The position numbers and the translations under genes were made by a program. Positions 1 to 11,008 of a stretch of 64,000 nt of DNA are shown piece by piece. Under the pieces are notes generated by a model. The model worked only from the letters and a program-made list of their open reading frames with translations, was not told where the DNA came from and ran no database searches. Within the stretch, counting starts at the first letter, position 1. Each line of letters starts with the position of its first letter. The DNA is from Baylisascaris procyonis (lineage: Eukaryota; Nematoda; Chromadorea; Rhabditida; Ascarididae). The stretch lies in contig JAZARR010000153.1 of NCBI GenBank assembly GCA_037389465.1, positions 7,086,501 through 7,150,500 of the forward strand, written 5' to 3'.

Positions 1-529
1 AAAGTTAGATGAAAGATGTCACCTGCGGATATTTTCGTATAATATGTAAACCTTTCAGGCTCATCTAAGAGTAGAACTTAACAATTAGAAATATTAGAAA
101 GGCGATATTCATTAGTTGGGAAAACTGCAGCAATTATCTCAGTTGTTGTAAATAAGGGAAAAGGATAAATGCAGTACATTTTTTTGTATGTTTGTGATAA
201 AAAGTTTTCCCTTCATAATCGGAGTTGTGAGTTCTCGGTTGTCTCATATTGTACATATTTATATTTCTTTGTGTTTTAATTTATGAGTCCATTTTATTAT
301 ATTTTTTAAAATCGAAAATAGAATAAAGGCCTAACAGATTTTGTTTCGTTGAAATTCATGGGCATCTATATATACGATTATGCATTAGAAATTCATCGGA
401 ACTATATGATTGAACCAATTTTTGAACTCAGAGGATCAATGGGGATTTAGTGATTTAATTTATCTCTCTAATATATCTATTTATTTAGTTCATTAGCAAT
501 TTCGACTCATTATTCGATGAATATTTTAG
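1..529. other. Intronic sequence of PAF1
   Basis: AT-rich, no frame with PAF1 similarity and no long ORF. A TTTCAG at 52-57 is followed by only nine open codons. Inferred to be the intron upstream of the first visible PAF1 exon. Confidence 0.6.
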
Positions 530-610
530 GCAGCGAAACCAATTACTCGTCACCCGATGAAAAAAGGCGTCACGGCTGTTGAAGAGCTCTATCTCCTTCC
601 TGATTTTGAA
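530..610 (+). CDS. PAF1: PAF1 internal exon (first one in the window)
   Basis: 81 nt, 27 codons, phase 0 at both ends. The acceptor is ATATTTTAG and the donor is GAA|GTTGAT. It encodes [20 protein letters not shown] followed by YLLPDFE. This corresponds to the animal segment with KPRVTPVEVMPVFPDF, just before the FDSDP motif. The GTTGAT donor is atypical but is required for the reading frame and for continuity with the next exon. Confidence 0.88.
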
Positions 611-3600
611 GTTGATTTGCTTTTATTTTATTTTCTAAGCACTTCTTTATTCTTCTTTTATTCTACTCGTCTCTCGTTAATGATACATCTTAGTTAAAAG
701 GCTTTATGTTTATCCCCATTCGTATTGAAAGCCGTTGGCACGAATATCCGTCAAGAGTATATTACTTGCTGTAAGGTATACTTCTGAAAAGTAATAATAA
801 GAAAATGAAATCGTAGAGTCTACCGAAGGTGACCTTTTTAGTAATACAAGATTTATTGAATCCTTTTCAGGTGCTTCAGTATAGAAAAAATCCTTTCCCT
901 CAATTAAAGGGTATATTAGAGGATCTTGAAAGATGTTATTTAAGTGAAGAGGTTGTATTTAATTGAGAAAAGATTTTTATCGAAATCATATCCAGACTTT
1001 TCAGAAAGTTTTTGAAAGTATTGTTCCTTTTTCCATATTTCCAAAATATTTCAATTTTTTCTCTAGAATTGTCAATGGGTACACTTCCATTATAGTCGAC
1101 GTGGATTTATAGAATTGGAAGCATCCGTTTGCATTGGTGGTTTTCGATAGCGACCCGGTACCGCAAAGCGAGAAGGCCAATCCTGGCACATTGATGTCAC
1201 AAGCCCTCATACGGTGAATGCTTTTCAGTTATAGGAGCAGTTAGTTTAATGATTGGATTTTAACAGTTTTGCAGGGAGAATTTTCGGTTTTTATTCTCTT
1301 TTCTGTTTTCGATTTGTATTTTAAATGAGAGAAGCGAACAGCAAAAACGGCAGTTAAAGCGAGTCGATGCATGAATTGAATGATGCTGTAAATAAGGAAA
1401 TGCAATGCGATCATACCGCAGATATCGAAATTTTATTCGTGTTCTGAAAGAGTTACTAATATTGAAAATTTTATAGAATAGATGGGGTGGTATGAGCTCT
1501 GTGGAGCTATTTTTATTCCCAGTGGTCAGCTGGTGCTATAGCAGCACCTTATTCCAAAGATATGTTGTAATGGAACAAAAACAGTACGATAAATTACTAT
1601 TCATGTTGTATTGTAATAAGAAGAGACCCACATTAGTGTCTCATGCGCTTTTTTTTTAGCTTCATCTTGACTCATATCTTTTTTTTTAGGGGTATGATGG
1701 ATGAAGAAGGTGAACAATTTGTAACATACTTTTTGCCCACAAAAGAAACACTCGATAAGAGAATGACTGATACGGAACAGGGAAAACAATTCGATCCCGA
1801 TTATACGTATGCATATTTTATTGTCATTGTTTTATTTAGATAATATTCGAGATTCATTGCATGCTCAATGTGGTTATTTTCGCATGTGCTTTTGCTATGC
1901 CTTCGGTCAAGTTGTTGATTGTCTTAGCACAGATGGGCTTACCACTTTCCACTATCCTTCCATCCGACCAGGCTACTCCATTAGTTAGGGTAGTATATGT
2001 TGGCTAGGCTTAGATAAGGATCGGGGAAGTGGGTTTGTTGCCGCTGTATAATATGTGGATCGCGAATTGATCAATTTTCCCCTTCGAAGTAGCCATTTAT
2101 CCCATCCCCCGTACTCGACAACTGAGGTCGCATTCAAATGTGGAACTTGACTGCGGTGTTCTGGAGCCTGACTATGATGTGCTGGAACTTGCTGTTTGCA
2201 GTATGCGGACTTATTTGTGACCTCAACCGGCGACGTGAGCATGGGAAAATCTCACTGTACGGGGGGATATTTTTCTTTATCATCAAGGGTTTTTTCGAGG
2301 CTAACACTAAACATTGAAACTGTTTTCTTCCATATTCACTCTGATTTATCTCTTTTGGTTACTCGATGAAAGTTTGAATAGCGGCGGGCTGGGTGGTATA
2401 TTTTCATGACAGTTGGGTGTCATTTTGCAACTTGTGTTTGAATCTTAATTATGTGAATGATAGCCGCCGCATTGTTAATCACAATATTAAAGATTTCTTC
2501 TCAGATAGATCCCTGTATCATCTTTTTGGAAGAAAGTATTTATTCATCATTATAGTGTATTTTCATCTGCAGATATGAGTATTACTCGGTAAGGGATTAT
2601 AATTGGTTCGTTCGAAACAAATCAACAAAAGGTTACGAGCAGGATAATTTTCTCTTCTCGTTTCGCGACTCCGGAGTTTATTATAACGAATTGGAGACTC
2701 GTGTTTCACTAACTAGGCGAAAAGCAAAACGTTCAAGAGTATGTTTTACAGATTTTATAGTCAGTATAGTTTGGACTAATCAGGTTCCGTTCTTTAGCAG
2801 TTATAATCAGTTGTGTATTACAAATTTTATTTTTATTTTTTGAAATTTTATCTTTTTAATGGGAAGGGGAGAGGAGTGAGGGGAGGGGAAAGAAATAGGG
2901 AGATGGAGATGATAGAATTAGTGCATAAAATTTTTTTGGTTTATTTACTCCGATTCAGAATTTTTATTGAAAATCATTGACTGAATTATTCACGTCGTCT
3001 TTATTTATGCCTATGGTACTTATAGCATCAAATAAACTAACGAGTATTTAATGTAGCTGTGGGATGGAATTATCATATCTTATTAATATGGGTAAGCTAA
3101 TCCTTCTATCGATTCAAAGAGTTGCTGAGCCTCTTTTTCACATCATCTCTTTTCTACGCGAATAAGTTTCTTCGACGGTCATTAATAACCGTATAAGATC
3201 GTATAGCGATATTTAGAGCTCAGCCCAAGATCTTTGAAACGGATGTAGTCTAACTCAGAAATTTGTATATTTGTAGGATCAGGATTTAGGTAACGGGTGG
3301 GTATATAAGTGAGCAATTTTTTTTGAATGAATGTTTTGATTTTTTCTGAAATGTGTTTTCTTTTCTTTTCTTTTCTTTTTCAGCAACAAACAAAATTAAT
3401 GGTTCGTAATCGAGATTACGATGAGAATGAACTCGCTACTCAGGTTTGAATTTGATTTTTCCGTTGATTTTATAACAAAATCCTTGTTCCTTTCTCGCAA
3501 ATGATATAATTATGGCTCAAAAGTCCTTAAAATCCGTTGTTTTCTAATATGAGAATCAATTGAAAAGTTTTCTGCTTTCAACTCTAACGCTAACCTTCCC

Positions 3601-5919
3601 TTGGTTTCTTTTCTCTCTTTAGTATTTCATTTCTGTCGCATTTTTCTTCATTATAAATGAATTCTTTTGGGGATACTTATAACTTCTATAGAACTCTTGG
3701 AGTGAACAATAATTCAAAACCGAAGCTCTGGTTAAATTCCTTTACCTCTGCAACGGTGATCTCACTATTTTCGAACCTTCTAGTCAAGGTTGAACAATGT
3801 ATGAAAATAAAACTTAAATGTAAAGTTGTGCAAATATTGTTTCGTGAATTGATCTTAGCTTAAAATGGAAGCTTCATGGGGCTTTATTGCCTATAAGAAA
3901 TTGTCTCATCGCACAGATAATGAAACGGCTGGCAAAAAGCGATCTCGCTGTAGCATGAGCTTGAAATTCTGCAGATTGCTTGTCACATGCTTACAACGAC
4001 TACCTGGGAACTTGATAGTAATTGCTGGCGTTGATGGTATTAAGGAAAGTGTTAAGCAAGGGGAGAGGAAACTGACCCTGAATTATGAGGGATATTTGTT
4101 TTGTGTTTTGTTTATTCCATTTATTTTGTGTGCATTGATGTAGTATAGTGACCGTTGCGAGTTCTTTTTTTTCTTTGCTTTGAAAGTGCTAGAATTGAAA
4201 CAATATATACAGTATGAGTAGATTACCGTAAGAAATGCTCTTTCAGGAAGATCGTGAGCATCATCTTCTACGACCATATGACGAAAAAGATGACGATGAT
4301 GATGAGGATGATGAAGGTTCATCTTCTCTAAATTCGTTTCCTCCCCTGATTCAAGATTTCTATATCGTACCTCTAATAAAACCCCCGGGCTTATAATATG
4401 AAATTTTTGCTGCAATAGGAGTTGTCTTCATCTCGAAGAGGAATTGGAGGATATTCGAGAACGTTTGGTATAAGAATTCATAAATATGCATTTTATGTTC
4501 GGAGCCTAGAAATGGTGGGAAGAATCCTATTAGCAACCATAGAAATTATTATGCATCACTGACAAAAGCGCCACTTGACAAATTAAATGTGCTCGGTGAA
4601 CTTATGGGAAATTGTGATAATTGATGCTACTTATTGGTCGATACTTGGAGCACTTTTTATGCTTTATCAGCGTTTGGTATTTTGCATAAGGTGGATGAGA
4701 TTTAAAAAGAAGAGGGGCCAAGCACAGTTGACGAGCTTATCTATTGTTATCTTAATTTTGGCCCCAAATTCCTCCTTATTATTCCATTTAGAAAGAAATT
4801 TTAACCTTATTTCTCCTCAATAATTTTGGACCTTTGTTTGACTATATTGTCTTACCTCTTTCTTCCTCTCTCCCTCTCTTTTTCCCTCATCTTGTCCCTG
4901 TCGTTATCACATTCTCCGTCTCCGTCTTTATAACGATTACAAAACGACTAAAGATTTGGGATAGATTAAAAATTGAAATGAGAGAAGCGTTGTAGACACA
5001 TTGTTGAAAAAGTGCTGATGGTAAATAGTTGATGTTTAAAGAAAGAGGATCTCTTTATGATGCTTTAATGTGGTAACGAATTATTACAGCTTCCGAGAAG
5101 GATTCGAGTGGTGACGATGAGAAGGAAGATGGCGAGAAGGCCGAAGCACGAAGCAGTGATTCAGATGATAGTGCTAACGATGGTATGTGTTCATAGTTTC
5201 ATTCGGCAAACTAGGGATAGTATATGCTTTGGTTAGCATTCTGTTGTGCTCTCATAATTCATGGTTTAATAACAGCATTCAATTATTAAGGCTCTTACAT
5301 ATGAATTGCAGTTAATTGTGTTATATATTGCAATCAGAATATTGTTTGTGCTGCAATCGTTGCGACGATGATCGTTTAGGAACAAGGAGGAAACGGAGAG
5401 GAGCCTAATTATTGATGCATGTGATAAAATGGTTTAATACTTTGAGCTGTTAGCTTCTGAATAAGGCCTCAGAAATTGTGTTCTGCCAAGTGGATTTATG
5501 GACGTCGATTAAACGAATGATGATGGTTGTTTTTATCTGATCAGCTCATTGGTTATGATAGAGCAATGCTTACTGAAATATGGTATCCTCAAATTGGGAA
5601 CTTTTTGGTCACTAGCCAGCATTATTTTAGATGATATAAAATAAGGTGTGTTCAAGAAGAGTCGGAATCTGGTCGTCGATCGAGAATCTCTTGATTCGAT
5701 TTTGTTGAGAACTTAAAAAGACGAGGAGAAACTAGAAAATTTTTAAATTGTTCATTATATGATTGCTGCTACATACTGCTAATTTCAGAGAAAAAATCGG
5801 AAGAAGGAAGCAGTGAGAATGAAGAAAGGGCAAAAGAGAGCGATTCGGATGGAGATGGGAGTGCTGAAGATGAAGAAAAAAATTCTGAAAAAAGTGATGA
5901 TTCGAGTACAAGTGACTAA
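530..5919 (+). CDS. PAF1: PAF1, RNA polymerase II-associated factor 1 (3' half, eight exons; 5' end outside window)
   Basis: PAF1 is a core subunit of the nuclear Paf1 complex (with CTR9, LEO1, CDC73 and RTF1), which binds elongating RNA polymerase II and is needed for co-transcriptional histone modification. Joined exons: 530-610, 1113-1213, 1690-1806, 2573-2738, 3384-3443, 4247-4316, 5090-5182, 5789-5919. Every junction is phase-compatible and the total is 819 nt, 272 codons plus TAA. Conserved peptides in order are KPITRHP and LPDFE, then VVFDSDPVP and LMSQALIRG, then [16 protein letters not shown], then [14 protein letters not shown] and [11 protein letters not shown], then [17 protein letters not shown]. 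These follow the animal PAF1 order (for example [64 protein letters not shown]). The last about 100 residues are an acidic Ser/Asp/Glu/Lys tail, as in other PAF1 proteins. Introns are 476-803 bp. The N-terminal half has no exon in bases 1-529, so the gene starts upstream. Two donors are GTTNAT rather than GTA/GTR, and the end of exon six is uncertain. Confidence 0.95.
1113..1213 (+). CDS. PAF1: PAF1 internal exon with FDSDP motif
   Basis: 101 nt starting in phase 0 after GATTTATAG and ending two bases into an Arg codon (CG|GTGAAT). It encodes [20 protein letters not shown] and then [13 protein letters not shown]. The VxFDSDP.P and MSQA.IRG motifs are diagnostic of PAF1. An in-frame TAG lies immediately upstream inside the acceptor, which fixes the exon start. 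Confidence 0.93.
1690..1806 (+). CDS. PAF1: PAF1 internal exon with GMMDEEG...YFLP motif
   Basis: 117 nt after a T-run-TAG acceptor. The first base completes the Arg codon from the preceding exon. It encodes [20 protein letters not shown], then [18 protein letters not shown] and the first two bases of a Thr codon. The donor is GTATGC. The frame stays open past the donor for 15 codons, but the conserved continuation (YEY..RDYNW) is found on the next exon, so the donor call is firm. Confidence 0.95.
2573..2738 (+). CDS. PAF1: PAF1 internal exon with YNW...VYYNELETR motifs
   Basis: 166 nt after acceptor TTTCATCTGCAG. The first A completes ACA (Thr). It encodes [20 protein letters not shown], then [20 protein letters not shown] and [15 protein letters not shown]. 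The donor is AGA|GTATGT in phase 0. This is the best conserved part of the gene in the window. Confidence 0.96.
3384..3443 (+). CDS. PAF1: PAF1 internal exon ([10 protein letters not shown])
   Basis: 60 nt, 20 codons, phase 0 at both ends. The acceptor is a (TTTTC)n tract ending in TTTTTCAG and the donor is CAG|GTTTGA. It encodes [20 protein letters not shown]. It matches the animal PAF1 segment just upstream of the acidic tail (KHRDMNEKELEAQE). Confidence 0.93.
4247..4316 (+). CDS. PAF1: PAF1 internal exon starting the acidic tail
   Basis: The acceptor CTCTTTCAG starts GAA GAT CGT in phase 0. It encodes [19 protein letters not shown] and then EDDE, and ends one base into a codon at GAAG|GTTCAT. 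That phase joins exactly to the exon at 5090 (G plus CT gives Ala). The donor is weak but resembles the GTTGAT donor used at 610. An alternative ends this exon at 4366 (ATC|GTACCT) and adds a 49-nt exon at 4419-4467, which is also phase-compatible. Confidence 0.8.
4419..4467 (+). CDS. Possible alternative PAF1 microexon
   Basis: 49 nt between acceptor TGCTGCAATAG and donor G|GTATAAG. Read in phase 0 it gives [16 protein letters not shown] plus one base, which joins in frame to the exon at 5090. It can only be used if the preceding exon extends to 4366 (donor GTACCT), since the shorter end at 4316 is in a different phase. The peptide is Ser/Arg-rich rather than acidic and is not something I recognise from PAF1. 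It may be a chance ORF. Confidence 0.3.
5090..5182 (+). CDS. PAF1: PAF1 internal exon, acidic tail
   Basis: 93 nt after acceptor TTATTACAG, with donor G|GTATGT. It encodes (A)[19 protein letters not shown], then [11 protein letters not shown] plus one base. The Ser/Asp/Glu/Lys composition and the clean splice sites mark it as part of the C-terminal acidic region of PAF1. Confidence 0.93.
5789..5919 (+). CDS. PAF1: PAF1 terminal exon with stop codon
   Basis: 131 nt after acceptor GCTAATTTCAG, ending at TAA (5917-5919) and followed at once by an in-frame TAG. It encodes (E)[19 protein letters not shown], then [18 protein letters not shown] and SSTSD. This is a typical PAF1 tail ending in SxSD. 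In another frame the same bases give a Lys/Met-rich ORF (5813-6040) that is only a shadow. Confidence 0.95.
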
Positions 5920-6021
5920 TAGAGTTGAGGCGGTCACTTCGTTCATTTGCAAGAGTTCAGAGTGGGAGCAGGCAATGCGATCATCGTGTGAGTTTAATCG
6001 AATGGTAAGCGCAAGAATAAA
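5920..6021 (+). promoter_or_regulatory. PAF1: PAF1 3' UTR with polyadenylation signal
   Basis: A canonical AATAAA lies at 6016-6021, about 100 bases after the PAF1 stop, in purine-rich sequence followed by AT-rich DNA. The cleavage site would be expected 10-25 bases downstream. Other AATAAA-like strings are common in this AT-rich window, so this is a position-based inference. Confidence 0.5.
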
Positions 6022-6865
6022 GGAGAAAGAAAGAAAATAATATAATTATAATTATGCATAAGAACGATTCAAATATTATAGACAATTTGAATATTTCAAT
6101 TGAGTTTATTCATTAATCGAAGTGATTGGTCGGAAACTTTTTACAAAAAAAAAAACAGAAAATTCCGATTCATATACGTTTTTATGATCTTTCATATTTA
6201 GGTTTTCTATAATTTTCATATATGATTTTGCGATTTTTGCAATTTAATCCCCCCCCCCCCAAAAAAAAAAAATTGAGATTTTTTTCTCGATGAGAAAGGA
6301 AAATGATAAATGCTGATGAACGCAGTGCATAATCATTCTGCAAAATTGTTATTGATGAATGGATGAGATGTGCTATCGGACGGAAAGAATTCTTAACATT
6401 TAATTCTCTAAGAAATGATTTTCAATTGTTTTACTACAATGTACAATGTTTTGTGATTTTTTTTTTTTTTGAAATCGGATTTTGTTGTATAGGGGAATTT
6501 ATTGACGTTTTATTTAATACCTCATCATTCGAGCCGTTTGCGAAATTTATTGATGTTTATCAATTAAGTTGAAGAACTATCATATCTTTGTTTTTTTCAT
6601 GATTGCAATCGATCGCATTGAATATCGAAGTGGATGCATCGAATGCGAGAAGGGTTTGCTAAGCGTATCGTCCTCTGAAAACGATATAATTTAAGATTAT
6701 TATAGTAAGTGGAATCTCGCTGAACCTATGCCTACCTGGAAAGGGAATAGAGGTAGAACACTTTTTGAATCGACGCCACTAAAAATAACCGGACATATTT
6801 GTTAGTCGTTTTACCAATATTATCTGCTAATATCGTCCAGTACAATAATTTTGCAGCATCGATGA

Positions 6866-6917
6866 TTCTTGAGCGGAAGGTCCCTACATCTTTTCTTGAG
6901 TGGAAGGTCCCTACATC
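6866..6917. repeat. Two-copy 25-bp direct repeat, period 27
   Basis: TTCTTGAGCGGAAGGTCC-type unit at 6866-6890 and again at 6893-6917, with a single C-to-T difference. A small local duplication of unknown significance. Confidence 0.9.
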
Positions 6918-7869
6918 CTATTTTTATCTGTGTTTTGCAAGGGAATCATCTGCTAAAAAAATATGATTTTAGGCAAGTTTTCGCAAATAATAAGAAATTT
7001 TCCATTTCCCATGTGTCAAGAGGGATTCTTTCATTGAAGGGGAACTTCCCTACCCAGGAAATGTGGTAAGTTTGTTTATATCTGAATGTCCCGCATCACC
7101 AAACAAAACGTTTCTTTTATGTGTTTGAAGAATGAATGCTCGAGATCTGTTTTTCTTGTTTTCTTGTTGCTTCTATACAAATAAACGTATTATTTGTCTA
7201 CTTTTGAATATGGGAATTTATAAATGGTTGATCGATGCAAATGATCATCGTTGATGGTTGTTGGTCAGTGAATGATAAAGAAGATATGATAAGCCATGAT
7301 AAGTTCCCTTCAGGGAGAAGAGGGGAGGAAGGGGATATTGCTGCAATATTTTCGAAATTAAGTAATATTTCAAGTAATTAAATAATGCTTAACTAGATGC
7401 TATAACTTGAAGGCGATTAGTAATGAAACGAAATGGAACAACTCAATTGCAACGGTATATATGTTTATCGAGTTCCCTTCCCTCACCACGATAATACGAT
7501 GCGTAAACAATCACATAAAAGATATTATTTTGTGATTGGTTAGTCGACCACATGGTTGATGTTGATATTGTCGTCGTCTTTGCAAGAATCTATAAAACGA
7601 CAATCGCAACTAGACATATGTAAATATTTTCACTCATTTTTTGAGAGAAGCAATCCTTAACGATAAGGAAGGATTGAGTATGTGTTTTTCAATACAATTG
7701 AATATATGTTGTTTATATTAGCACTCGAGTCGTTAATACTACTAACATGAAAGCATCAACAAGCAGATCCTATAACATACGAATGCTATTAGCAATCAAG
7801 GGACTCTCATCATTCACATGCATATTTCTTTGTCTAGATTGGTTACCTTTGTTGCATTCCTCTCTGGCT

Positions 7870-7955
7870 TCCTTATTTCCTCTCTCCTTCTCTCTCCCTC
7901 CCTGTCCTGTCTCTCCCTCTCTCTCTCTTTCCCTCTCTCTTTCTCTCTGTCCCCT
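7870..7955. repeat. Pyrimidine-rich (CT)n-like low-complexity tract
   Basis: Interrupted CTCT/CCTC/TTTC sequence. It gives Ser/Leu/Pro-rich frames on + and Arg/Glu-rich frames on -, all low complexity. Confidence 0.85.
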
Positions 7956-8327
7956 ACCATAGAGCAATTAACGCATACGGCTTTGTTTGTTTGGTTTCTT
8001 ATGTCACTTTGGCGCATGACTATGGTGTATATTTATGACTCTAAGGTTACGCTTTTCGAAAACAACCCACTTTTAACGCCAAATGCTTTCAATCCGTCCA
8101 CTATGATGCAAATAACAATTCATGTGATTCATACAACATCTCTGCATGAGGGGGGCTATGTTCATTTTGTTTACGGTAGCATAGCAATGAATTGTTAATG
8201 AACAAATGAAATAGCATCCAAAATGCCTGGGCCAGAATTGATTGTCTGCATTAGAATAAATTACTTTTATAAACGGATATAATTCTAATTGCTTATTCGT
8301 AAATCTCAAATCCAGAGTCCATAGGAT

Positions 8328-8427
8328 AACTCGTGCATACGGTAATTAACCAAGAGGGGTTTTGATAGAATGGATTAAACTCGTGCATACGGTAATTAAC
8401 CAAGAGGGGTTTTGATAGAATGGATTA
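8328..8427. repeat. Perfect 50-bp tandem duplication (two copies)
   Basis: The unit beginning AACTCGTGCATACGGTAATT recurs with a 50-base offset and the two copies are identical. This implies a recent duplication. No ORF crosses it usefully. Confidence 0.93.
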
Positions 8428-8968
8428 TTTCCTTCTGTAGAATTTTGGTGCAGCTTTAGATAAGCGAAGACACGCACCAGGAGGACTGATATTAGCTCAC
8501 TACCATATTCTTCATATACACTGCCTTAATGGTGTTTTTCAAATGCGGCATATTATCAAAAACACTGTATTCTAACTGTCCATAAGGGACCGATTCAAAA
8601 ATCCCATTCATGTCGTTGAGATTCTAACTAAGATCTTCTAAGAGCCATATAAAAAGTACTCGAGAAATAGTTTAATAAAAAATTCAAAATGCTCCAACAC
8701 TGAGAGTCTACTTAACTCATGAATTTTCCACAACTCTTCACTTGAAGAATAATGTATAGAAAATTTCAAGCAACTATATATTTCGTTGCGAGTTGTTGGG
8801 AAAAAACTTTACAGCAGACTGATCAACAAACAAATATTATAGTGAGATAAGAAGACCCAATAATGCGCTTTGCACTGCAACGCATTAGAGCGAGAATCAC
8901 GGTGAGGGATGTTACAGAAAGACTTGCAAGACTTTAATTTTTGCATTTCCAGGTCAATGGACCAGCCA

Positions 8969-10739
<1,771 letters not shown>

Positions 10740-11008
10740 CCCCCCCCCCTTCACTTCCCAGTGAAAGTGGAGAATTCCGAAATTTGGATGTTCGAACATC
10801 CTCGAGGAATGGAAATTCATAAATGGAATATGGACGGCATTCCGGTATTCAGCAGAGGGTCATGGAGCTGAAGTTTTTCGAGAGCAAACAATATGCATAT
10901 CACGAATACAATGGTCACAACGATTTCGATATTTTCCGCCAATTGTATGCGTTTAGGACCTTTGCCCTCTCATCGGCCGCCTTTAGTGGTCAAAATTTGG
11001 TCACATAA
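10740..11008 (+). other. Coding-like island, two overlapping frames; unassigned
   Basis: This stretch has a higher GC content than its surroundings. One frame (ending TGA 10869-10871) reads FPVKVENSEIWMFEHPRGME and then IHKWNMDGIPVFSRGSWS. A second frame from ATG 10823 to TAA 11008 gives 61 codons, with ELKFFESKQYAYHEYNGHND inside. The first peptide looks protein-like, but it stops and continues only through a shift, so decayed coding sequence is possible. I do not recognise the family. A C9 run lies just upstream. Confidence 0.25.

Larger units (their letters stand above)
6022..8327. other. Non-coding, downstream of PAF1
   Basis: No gene seen. It contains a C10/A11 homopolymer pair near 6249-6271, a short tandem duplication at 6866-6917, and a pyrimidine-rich (CT)n-like tract at about 7870-7955 that opens several meaningless frames on both strands. 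A segment from 6973 to a good donor (GTAAGT) at 7067 can be read QVFANNKKFSISHVSRGILS and onward, but it has no family resemblance. Confidence 0.5.

Noticed and set aside
870..966. TTTTCAG followed by a 31-codon open frame ([20 protein letters not shown] and onward)
   Set aside because: It lies inside a PAF1 intron, ends in TGA, matches no PAF1 segment and would break the conserved exon order.
1985..2242. Minus-strand 85-codon frame with His/Gln/Ser repeats
   Set aside because: It lies within the PAF1 intron 1807-2572, has no motif and is GC-richer only locally. It may be an old repeat but cannot be supported as a gene.
4083..4415. Minus-strand 110-codon frame with HHPHHHRH
   Set aside because: It is the antisense shadow of the acidic PAF1 exon (GAT/GAC repeats).
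7747..8198. Several overlapping frames rich in Ser/Leu/Pro or Arg/Glu
   Set aside because: They arise from the (CT)n-like tract and show no conserved content.
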